This document shows positions 1-6,458 of a stretch of 64,000 nucleotides of DNA, piece after piece. Below the pieces are notes generated by a model. That model saw nothing but the letters and a program-made list of their open reading frames with translations. It had not been told where the DNA came from and did not search any database. Each line of letters starts with the position of its first letter. The first letter of the stretch is position 1. Origin of the DNA: Acidobacteriaceae bacterium (GTDB taxonomy: Bacteria; Acidobacteriota; Terriglobia; Terriglobales; Acidobacteriaceae); contig PLBY01000131.1 in NCBI GenBank assembly GCA_003134655.1, forward strand, positions 45,441-109,440, given 5' to 3'. The position numbers and the translations under genes were made by a program.

Positions 1-1141
1 CCGGAATGATGAACGCTTTCCGCAGCATGGCTGGATCATTGCGCCAGTCGGGAACGTACTGGTCGTAGAGTCGCTTGAAGCTGTCGCACGTCCAGGTTAA
101 GGAATGAACGCCGTTCGTAATATGCTGTATGGGGTACCCCGGGAACATCTCGCGAGATACTTCTTCATGCCGCTTGGCCACGCCGTTTACATAGTGGCAA
201 AGGTTCAAAGCTAATAGGCTCATGTTCAGTCGTGGCTGCCCCCCGAGCATCTGAAGCACGTCGAAAGGCACTGGGGCACCAAGAATGCGCCCCACAGAGT
301 CGTAGTCAAACTGATCGTGGCCTGCGGATACTGGAGTATGCGTGGTGAAGATTGCCCGGCTTCGGGCGCCTTCGAAGTCCCATTCCGCGGGCTGGGGGCC
401 ACCCAGCCAATTGAGCAGTTCGAGGACCAGAAAGCTGGCGTGTCCTTCGTTCATATGGAATCTTTGGATTCCGTTATAGCCCAGCGCACGAAGCATTCTG
501 ATCCCCGCGATTCCCAGGACAATTTCTTGCGCAAGCCTGTAGTCCTGATCGCCTCCATACAAAAAATCGGTCAAGCTGCGGTCATATTCGTTGTTGTCGT
601 CCAGATCGGTGTCAAGCAGAATCAAGGGCACGGTAGAGCCGCTCTGTCCGAGGATGTTGTATTGCCAACCGCGCACGGCGACCGTGCGGCCCGCGATCTG
701 GACTTGCACTCTCGCTTCCAGGGGCTGAAGGGCCTGTTCAGGAGAAAACTGTACAGGCCTTTCTTGTTGCCGACCGCGGTCATCCAGAACTTGTTCAAAA
801 TAGCCCTTGCGGTAAAGAAGGGTGACGCCGACGGTAGGGACTTTGAGATCAGCGCAGGACCTCAGGGTGTCGCCAGCTAAAACCCCAAGCCCGCCGGAGT
901 ACGTCGGAATTCTGGGGTCAATCGCGACCTCCATGGAGAAGTAAGCAACACGTCTGTTTTCCTTGGCTTCCTCAGGAGCAGGCGTGACGATGGCCGCCAG
1001 ATAGCGGTTGGGGTGTTCTTGAAATTTGCTCCGGCAATACTCAGAACAAAAATAGATGGTTCGGTTGTCGTAGGAAACGGACAGCCCAGCTTCCGCTGAA
1101 GCGATCATTCCGCAAACAGGATCTTTGTGAACGTTGTTCAT
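1..1141 (-). CDS. glgP: YHS-domain-fused alpha-glucan (glycogen) phosphorylase, 3' end outside window
   Basis: Translating the minus strand from the ATG at 1141 gives about 380 residues open to the window edge. Residues 1-50 form a YHS metal-binding domain: KDPVCGM near residue 6, then IYFCSEYC and a KF..HPNRY tail. From about residue 66 the sequence becomes a GT35 phosphorylase of the short bacterial/archaeal type (VAYFSMEVAIDPRIPTYSGG, then LGVLAGDTLR, GVTLLYRKGY, the HMNEGHASF motif and FTTHTPVSAGHDQF). The C-terminal half with the pyridoxal-phosphate lysine is outside the window. A GAGG Shine-Dalgarno lies about 10 bases before the ATG. The family releases glucose-1-phosphate from alpha-glucans in the cytoplasm. 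The YHS fusion is seen directly, but its role is unknown and may be metal sensing or binding. The mannose/sugar-phosphate genes elsewhere in the window give weak metabolic context. Confidence 0.9.
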   Translation of the reverse strand, partial: MNNVHKDPVCGMIASAEAGLSVSYDNRTIYFCSEYCRSKFQEHPNRYLAAIVTPAPEEAKENRRVAYFSMEVAIDPRIPTYSGGLGVLAGDTLRSCADLKVPTVGVTLLYRKGYFEQVLDDRGRQQERPVQFSPEQALQPLEARVQVQIAGRTVAVRGWQYNILGQSGSTVPLILLDTDLDDNNEYDRSLTDFLYGGDQDYRLAQEIVLGIAGIRMLRALGYNGIQRFHMNEGHASFLVLELLNWLGGPQPAEWDFEGARSRAIFTTHTPVSAGHDQFDYDSVGRILGAPVPFDVLQMLGGQPRLNMSLLALNLCHYVNGVAKRHEEVSREMFPGYPIQHITNGVHSLTWTCDSFKRLYDQYVPDWRNDPAMLRKAFIIP

Positions 1142-1651
1142 TTGAAATACACCTCGGGAGCAACCCAAAATCCGGAGACGCCTTTCCCCGCCACAAGCTC
1201 GGGATTGGGCCGGCTGCGTGCACCCAGCCATCGGCATTACAACAGACAAGCTACAGAGCGGAGTGCCAAGGGTTCCGCAGAGGACACCCCGACGAACCTT
1301 TGCTGACTGCTGCCATAACCTTTCGGCTGTTGCACCTCGCGGGCCAAAGGGTCAACGGCCTTAAAAGACGCCGTCAAGTCAATCACCTTCCTCAACTCCG
1401 CTCACGGCAACCGTATTTTCCGGCTGAATGGGAGCGGATTACTGATTTAGGGTAACGCGTCGTGTTTGACGGTCTCCGGAGTTCATTTAGCTCCCGCTCT
1501 TCGTTCGGCCGTGGCTCACTGCCTCATATCGGCTGACACCGCCCCAAATCAGCCAAGGCCGATAGCACCACATCTGATGTCCATCGCACCGTACGTCTTG
1601 CAACTATCTGGGGCAGAAGACGTTAAGCTCTGATTTAGAACGCCAAGGTTC

Positions 1652-1666
1652 TGGCACTGAGCGTGC
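1652..1666 (+). promoter_or_regulatory. Weak candidate sigma-54 -24/-12 element
   Basis: TGGCACTGAGCGTGC has an intact TGGCAC, ten bases between GG and GC, and three of four matches to TTGC. It sits about 360 bases upstream of the first copper-cluster gene. A sigma-54 activator is encoded at 50881-52281. A single match of this quality in a 0.9 kb spacer could be chance. Confidence 0.25.
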
Positions 1667-1694
1667 CCATCCCAGATCGCAGGTTAGCAAGACG

Positions 1695-1722
1695 GGAATG
1701 TTCACACTTCGCTGAACATTCC
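1695..1722. promoter_or_regulatory. Perfect 10-bp inverted repeat, 8-nt spacer
   Basis: GGAATGTTCA (1695-1704) and TGAACATTCC (1713-1722) are exact reverse complements around CACTTCGC. The symmetry suits a dimeric regulator site or an RNA hairpin. No T-tract follows on either strand, so a simple terminator is unlikely. It lies about 300 bases upstream of the gene at 2026. Confidence 0.5.
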
Positions 1723-1935
1723 TCAGATTGCCTTGAAGAGTGAGCGATTGTGAACAGTAACACCATTACGGAAATGGTATTCGTTGGGCGTAACGTCGCA
1801 GGCCGCTTTCTCAGCGGACTGGGCTTCAGGGGACGGCCATGGGTTGGCGGAGTGGCAGACACTCGGACTCACGACCGCCCGGCTGTTTCCAAGTGCTACA
1901 CCCCAAGAGCGTGTCAGCATCTAGGATCTCGGACA

Positions 1936-1951
1936 TGTGATCGCGATCACA
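1936..1951. promoter_or_regulatory. CRP/FNR-family type operator
   Basis: TGTGATCGCGATCACA is a perfect 16-bp palindrome matching the CRP consensus TGTGA-N6-TCACA exactly. It is centred about 82 bases upstream of the ATG at 2026, so it could control the copper-efflux cluster. A CRP-family regulator is encoded at 52974-53663. Its recognition helix (TRSRVSSF) lacks the glutamate that E. coli CRP uses, so that protein may not be the one binding here. Confidence 0.55.
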
Positions 1952-2025
1952 ATCGGGCGTGACTTAGGGCATAGTACCGGGCCATGGGGAACGTTAACAT
2001 TCGCTCCAAAAGTAGTGGAGTACAG

Positions 2026-2409
2026 ATGACACGAGTGTGGAAATTCGTAGCTGTCGTTGCTAGCATCGCAGTGTTCGCGATGCCGGCGGCCACGCTCTCG
2101 CTCCACTGCGTGCTCATGCCTCCCCCGGGGGACAACCCACACCACCAGTGCCGCATGATGGTAATGAATCCCGACGCGGACCAGATCGACGCGGCCCCGG
2201 TCAATCACTCCTGCTGCGCAGTCTCAGCAGCTAAGACTGAATCGACTACGTTGCCGCGGGACCCGGGTACCAGGTCAGTTGCGCCGACGGCGTTACGAGC
2301 GTTCTTGTCCGATGTTCCGGCTGCGCCCGTGGTCCACCAGCTTGTCGACTGGAATGTGCAATCGCCCGGAGCCCCTCCCCAAGCCGTTCTCTGCACTTTT
2401 CTGATTTAG
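2026..2409 (+). CDS. Small secreted Cys/His/Met-rich protein, putative copper binder
   Basis: This 127-residue protein has a hydrophobic N-terminal export signal (KFVAVVASIAVFAMPAATLS). It is followed by a His/Cys/Met cluster: LHC, then HHQCRMMVM, then a CC pair, and it ends in LCTFLI. I chose the ATG at 2026 because the signal begins there; an in-frame ATG at 1984 would add 14 unlikely residues. A clear relative at 36026-36430 occupies the same place before the second CusC and shares H-C, C-x-M-[MI]-x-M, C-C and the LCTF[LV]I end. I do not recognise a named family. The composition and position suggest periplasmic copper binding or delivery to the CusCBA pump, which is an inference. Confidence 0.7.
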   Translation: MTRVWKFVAVVASIAVFAMPAATLSLHCVLMPPPGDNPHHQCRMMVMNPDADQIDAAPVNHSCCAVSAAKTESTTLPRDPGTRSVAPTALRAFLSDVPAAPVVHQLVDWNVQSPGAPPQAVLCTFLI

Positions 2410-2544
2410 TCCTTCCTCTACTCAAAGAATCCTTAGCGGGAAAGCGACGGGTAGCTCCGAACAACCAAGCAAGAGCATTGCTCCCTGTTCTTCGCCGCGC
2501 CGAACCAACCACAAATCAAGCAAGAGAAATCTGCTGGAGGAATC

Positions 2545-3024
2545 ATGAAAGCTGCACGCCCCAATTCGCTGGTCGTCCTAATGATCGTTTTCTTGGCGCT
2601 GCTGTCCTTTGCCCCTGCTTATTCCGCGGCCGCGGAGACGAATCCAACCCTGAGCAAGAAGGAGCTGAAGGTGCTGCTGAAAAGCGCAAGAACACCAGCA
2701 GAGCACCTGAGCGTCGCCGCCTACTATCGGCAAGAGGCCCAGCAATTAAACGCCAGCTCAAAACAACATTTCGAGTTGGCCGCGACTTACGCCAAGGACC
2801 CACCATTCCCGGCCATGGAAGCCAAGCATGGTGACGCTTTTGGTCAGGGTGCCAACCACTGCCGTAAATGGGCGAAGCTCGACGCCGAGCAGGCGGATAA
2901 GGCCACAAAGCTGGCCGGGTTGCACGAAGACATGGCCAGAAAGGCCGAGCTGAAGGCAGCTGACTCGCAACCGCTAGCGCCTGTTGCGCGGGCAACGACG
3001 ACGTTTTCGAGCATGGGTAAATAG
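2545..3024 (+). CDS. Secreted helical protein of unknown function
   Basis: The 159-residue product starts at the ATG at 2545, with GGAGG in the nine bases before it (CTGGAGGAATC). The first 30 residues are a signal peptide ending near YSAAAE. The mature part is Lys/Ala/Glu-rich and mostly helical: tandem TPAEHLSVAAYYRQEAQ-like helices, a conserved-looking HGDAFGQGANHC region and a single Cys. It lies between the small Cys-rich protein and cusC in the same direction. No catalytic motif is visible. A periplasmic helical-bundle accessory of the metal cluster is the most I can propose. Confidence 0.7.
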   Translation: MKAARPNSLVVLMIVFLALLSFAPAYSAAAETNPTLSKKELKVLLKSARTPAEHLSVAAYYRQEAQQLNASSKQHFELAATYAKDPPFPAMEAKHGDAFGQGANHCRKWAKLDAEQADKATKLAGLHEDMARKAELKAADSQPLAPVARATTTFSSMGK

Positions 3025-3073
3025 CTGAATGAAAACGATCGCCAACAGAGCTCCCAGACCGATAAACCGAGAA

Positions 3074-3116
3074 GGCCGTCTTTCCCAAGCGGAAGCGACG
3101 CCGAGGAAAGACGGCC
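3074..3116 (+). promoter_or_regulatory. 12-bp perfect hairpin in cusC leader
   Basis: GGCCGTCTTTCC (3074-3085) pairs perfectly with GGAAAGACGGCC (3105-3116) around a 19-nt loop. It ends 23 bases before the cusC ATG. No run of T follows, so it is probably not an intrinsic terminator. It could stabilise or process the mRNA between the upstream gene and the pump genes. Confidence 0.55.
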
Positions 3117-3139
3117 CTTGGACAAAGAGAGAGATTCTC

Positions 3140-4450
3140 ATGATGAGGAAAGTACTATCGCTGGTTGTTGGCTGCTTCTTGGTTGCACTTGCGTATGGGC
3201 AACAGGCACCAGTCCCTATGACCGTGCAGTCGCCCTCCACTGGAACGCCGACACAGACTGCGCAGCCACCATCCGCCGATCTCGATGGCTTGATCCGGGA
3301 AGCCTTGCAGAAGAACCCTGGAGTTCAAAGCGCGTTGCGGCAGGTGGATGCTCTGCGCCACCGCGTGCCCCAGGCCAAGACGTTACCGGACCCAACGGTT
3401 TCAGTTGGCTGGGCAGGGAACATCACGCCCTTCAGCGTGCAGAATGGAGATCCATCGAGCAATCGAGCGATCACCGCCAGCCAGGGGATACCTTACCCCG
3501 GCAAGCTGAAATTGCGCGGCGAGATTGCTGATCGCGAAGCCGAAGCGGCCTGGTGGGATTACGAGGCTGCCCGTCGCAAGCTGGTGGCCGATGTGAAGTC
3601 GGCTTATTACGACTATTTTGCCGCGGCCAAGGCGGTTGAGATCACAGAGAAGAACAAAGATTTGCTGCAAAAACTGTCGAGCATCGCCGAAGCACGGTAT
3701 CGGGTTGGCAAAGGGATACAGCAGGATGTTCTAAGGTCCCAAGTGGAGATATCACTCCTCCGGCAGCGACTGACGGTTTTCGAGCAGCAGCAGGGAACCG
3801 CACAAGTCAGGTTGAATACGCTTCTGTTCCGCGATCCGGAGGCTCCGTTACCTCCGCCAGCCTCATTCGAGCCCGCCAAGATCGGCCACTCGCTCGATGA
3901 ACTCTACACCTTGGCTCGAGAACAAGACACGGGACTACAGCGCGAACAACGCATGATCGAGCGCAATCAGTATGCGGTCAATCTGGCCCAGAAGGACTAT
4001 CGGCCTGACTTCAACGTGGGCTACATGTACCAGCAGCGCCCGGACTTGCCGGATATGCACGGCTTCACCGTAACCGCGAACATCCCGATCTTTTACAGGA
4101 CCAAACAGCGAGAAGCTGTACGCGAACAAACGGAACAGCTTGCCAGCTCACAGCGGAGCAAGGAAAACCGGCAAACGGAATTGTCGTTTGCGGTCAAACA
4201 GCAGTACCTGCTGGCCAAATCGTCCGAGCAACTGCTGAAACTCTACTCGCAGGCAATTGTGCCGCAGTCCTCGCTGGCCCTGGAGTCCTCGATGGCTTCC
4301 TATCAGGTGGGTGCGGTCGACTTTCTCACCATCCTCACGAACTTCACGGTCGTGCTGGACTATGAGGTGAGCTATTACCGTGAGTTGGCCAATTACCAGA
4401 TGGCCCTGGCGAACCTGGAGCCGCTGGTCGGCGTGGAGTTAACGAAATGA
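3140..4450 (+). CDS. cusC: CusC-like TolC-family outer-membrane efflux protein (copy 1)
   Basis: The chosen ATG at 3140 gives a 436-residue protein with a signal peptide (MMRKVLSLVVGCFLVALAYG). Longer in-frame starts would read through the leader hairpin. The mature part has the two repeated helical halves of the TolC/CusC family: the first around LIREALQKNPGVQSALRQVD, the second around SLDELYTLAREQDTG, each followed by long coiled helices. The partner role is the outer-membrane channel of the CusCBA RND pump, which expels Cu(I)/Ag(I) from the periplasm. Its stop overlaps the ATGA where cusB reading begins. It is nearly identical to the protein at 36504-37823, much closer than their partner pumps are to each other. 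Confidence 0.9.
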   Translation: MMRKVLSLVVGCFLVALAYGQQAPVPMTVQSPSTGTPTQTAQPPSADLDGLIREALQKNPGVQSALRQVDALRHRVPQAKTLPDPTVSVGWAGNITPFSVQNGDPSSNRAITASQGIPYPGKLKLRGEIADREAEAAWWDYEAARRKLVADVKSAYYDYFAAAKAVEITEKNKDLLQKLSSIAEARYRVGKGIQQDVLRSQVEISLLRQRLTVFEQQQGTAQVRLNTLLFRDPEAPLPPPASFEPAKIGHSLDELYTLAREQDTGLQREQRMIERNQYAVNLAQKDYRPDFNVGYMYQQRPDLPDMHGFTVTANIPIFYRTKQREAVREQTEQLASSQRSKENRQTELSFAVKQQYLLAKSSEQLLKLYSQAIVPQSSLALESSMASYQVGAVDFLTILTNFTVVLDYEVSYYRELANYQMALANLEPLVGVELTK

Positions 4451-4464
4451 AGGAGCACAGAACC

Positions 4465-5955
4465 ATGATTCGCAAGTTTGCAACGTATTTCGCACTGATC
4501 CTGGCGGTGTTGATCGTCTTCGGCGTTCTGTTTCGTGGTCGCATCGGCACTTGGCTCCAGGACGACAAGGCGATGGCCTCCCGGACTGTCGACAAGTCGG
4601 CGAGCACACCTTCGGGACGCAAGGTTCTCTACTGGTACGACGCCATGAACCCGAAGAACCACTATGACAAGCCAGGCAAGGCGCCGGACGGGATGGACCT
4701 GGTGCCGAAATATGCAGACGAGAGCAGTGCTTCTCCCAGCAGCGGCGACAAGGCGGCCATGCCTGGTATGGACATGTCCAAAGACCAGGACACAGCCAAG
4801 TCAACCCCGCCGGGAGAGCGCAAGGTTCTCTACTACTACGACGCCATGAACCCGACTTTCCAGTCGCCCAAGCCGGGTACTGCTACCGACGGTATGCCGC
4901 TGGTTCCCAGGTACGCCGATGAGGAAGAAGCGACGGCGAACATGCCGGCAGGCACCGTGAAAATTACTGAAGGGAAACAGCAGTTGATTGGTGTCCAGAC
5001 CGCGACGGTGCAGCGCGAACGGTTGTTCCGCACCATTCGGGCCGTCGGGCAGCTAACCGCAGACGAAACCAAGCTGGCCCACATCCACCTCAAGGTGACT
5101 GGCTGGATAGACAAGGTGTACGTCGACTACATCGGCCAACTGGTCAAAAAGGGACAGCCATTGTTCACGCTCTATAGCCCTGATCTTGTCTCGACGGAAC
5201 AGGAGTATCTGATTGCGCGGCGCGGCAAGCAATACTTGGGCAACTCAAGTTTCCCCGAGGCTTCCCAGGGAGCAGACTCCTTACTGCAATCCGCGCGCGA
5301 GCGCCTCCGCTTGTGGGACATTTCGGACGACCAGATCAAGAAGCTCGACGAGACGGGAGAGGTTACACGGACGTTGACCTTTTACTCACCGATTGATGGA
5401 TTTGTGCTCGACCGCAAGGCTTTCCCGCAGACCAACGTCACTCCTGACATGGAGCTTTACACCTTGGCAGATCTTTCCACGATCTGGGCCACGGCTCAGA
5501 TCTACGAATACGAAGTTCCCTATGTCCATGTCGGTCAGCAGGCTCAGATGGAAGTGAGTTATGTCACCGGTAAGACCTATTCCGGCCGTCTAACCTACAT
5601 TTCTCCCACCCTCGATCCCCAGACGCGTACGGTCCAAGTGCGACTGGAGTTCGCGAACCCCAAGTTCGAGCTCAAACCTCAGATGTTCTCCGAGGTTCTC
5701 CTGAAGATCGACTACGGCAGCCAGATTGTAGTGCCTCCGGATGCGATTCTCGATTCTGGTGAAAAGCAAACGATCTTCGTCGCTCTGCCCAACGGATTCT
5801 TTGAGCCACGCGAAATCAAAATTGGCGCGAAGCTGGAAGACAAGGTCATCGTGGTCTCCGGCCTGAAGGCTGGAGAAAGCATCGTCACTTCCGGCAACTT
5901 CCTGATCGATTCCGAGAGCCGCTTGAAGAGTGCCATGGCTGGAATGAAGCACTAA
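4465..5955 (+). CDS. cusB: CusB-like RND membrane-fusion protein with two N-terminal heavy-metal-binding modules
   Basis: I chose the ATG at 4465 (496 residues), with AAGGAG nine bases upstream; an ATG at 4447 overlaps the cusC stop. Residues about 5-25 form a membrane anchor. Two copies of the metal-binding module follow (YWYDAMNPKNHYDKPGKAPD near residue 53 and YYYDAMNPTFQ near 120), each ending GM-x-LVP-[KR]-YAD. Between them is a MPGMDM Met cluster. The adaptor core (ITEGKQQLIGVQTATV onward, with lipoyl-like TFYSPIDGFV and the beta-barrel LSTIWATAQIYEYE) is complete. The family links the inner-membrane pump to the TolC channel and passes Cu(I)/Ag(I) to the pump. The second cusB (37834) lacks the two modules. 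Confidence 0.9.
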   Translation: MIRKFATYFALILAVLIVFGVLFRGRIGTWLQDDKAMASRTVDKSASTPSGRKVLYWYDAMNPKNHYDKPGKAPDGMDLVPKYADESSASPSSGDKAAMPGMDMSKDQDTAKSTPPGERKVLYYYDAMNPTFQSPKPGTATDGMPLVPRYADEEEATANMPAGTVKITEGKQQLIGVQTATVQRERLFRTIRAVGQLTADETKLAHIHLKVTGWIDKVYVDYIGQLVKKGQPLFTLYSPDLVSTEQEYLIARRGKQYLGNSSFPEASQGADSLLQSARERLRLWDISDDQIKKLDETGEVTRTLTFYSPIDGFVLDRKAFPQTNVTPDMELYTLADLSTIWATAQIYEYEVPYVHVGQQAQMEVSYVTGKTYSGRLTYISPTLDPQTRTVQVRLEFANPKFELKPQMFSEVLLKIDYGSQIVVPPDAILDSGEKQTIFVALPNGFFEPREIKIGAKLEDKVIVVSGLKAGESIVTSGNFLIDSESRLKSAMAGMKH

Positions 5956-5966
5956 AGGAGAGTGAT

Positions 5967-6458
5967 ATGACGAAGCGCGCATTGATTACGACGGCGGTGC
6001 TAGTGGTTCTGGTGGGACTTGTGGTCGTGGGCTACCACGTGATGGCCAACCGCGAGGAGGCGTTTTGCGGCTTTTGCAACCGTCCGATCCACGCCAACAG
6101 CAAGGTCGTAGCTGAAATCGACGGCCGACGCAGAACTGTTTGCTGCGCTCGCTGTGCCATCAGCGAAGCCTACCAGGAGAAAAAAACCGTACGACTGATT
6201 ACAGTCACCGACTACATCTCCAGTAAGCCGCTGGATCCCAAACAGGCCTATTTCGTCGACGGCAGCCGCAAGATTTTGTGCGATCACGATGCGGCCATGC
6301 TCGACGAAACCAAGCACGCCTACCCTCTGACCTTCGATCGCTGCTCTCCTGGAACATATGCCTTTGCCCGGCGTGAAGAGGCGACGGCATTCGCGCGTGA
6401 GAACGGTGGCGTGGTCGTGCAATTGAACGAACTCATGCAGGGAGCGAATGCCCAATGA
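5967..6458 (+). CDS. NosL-like membrane-anchored cysteine protein within cusB-cusA
   Basis: The 163-residue protein has an N-terminal anchor (ALITTAVLVVLVGLVVVGYH) followed by a periplasmic domain. That domain contains FCGFCNRPIH, VCCARC, the AYFVDGS segment and a C-terminal FARREEATAFARENGGVVV. The latter two resemble the NosL family of copper-binding lipoproteins, here with a transmembrane helix instead of a lipobox. It begins 11 bases after cusB with GGAGAG upstream, and its last four bases overlap the cusA start, so the three are translationally coupled. A copper chaperone or loading factor for the pump is the natural reading. Function is inferred from fold resemblance and position. Confidence 0.75.
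   Translation: MTKRALITTAVLVVLVGLVVVGYHVMANREEAFCGFCNRPIHANSKVVAEIDGRRRTVCCARCAISEAYQEKKTVRLITVTDYISSKPLDPKQAYFVDGSRKILCDHDAAMLDETKHAYPLTFDRCSPGTYAFARREEATAFARENGGVVVQLNELMQGANAQ

Larger units (their letters stand above)
1142..1935. other. Long intergenic region with inverted repeat, no convincing gene
   Basis: About 0.8 kb separates the phosphorylase (leftwards) from the copper cluster (rightwards). Short open frames overlap on both strands, but none has a ribosome site, family resemblance or sensible composition. The region carries a sigma-54-like element at 1652-1666, a perfect 10-bp inverted repeat at 1695-1722 and recurrent CTGATTTAG-like words near 1442 and 1630. It is better read as a regulatory region than as coding. 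Confidence 0.5.

Noticed and set aside
317..880. 187-codon plus-strand open frame
   Set aside because: It is the antisense shadow of the phosphorylase gene, which shows unmistakable family motifs on the minus strand.
1635..1962. Overlapping short frames upstream of the copper cluster
   Set aside because: They overlap on both strands, have no ribosome sites or domains, and include the regulatory palindromes.
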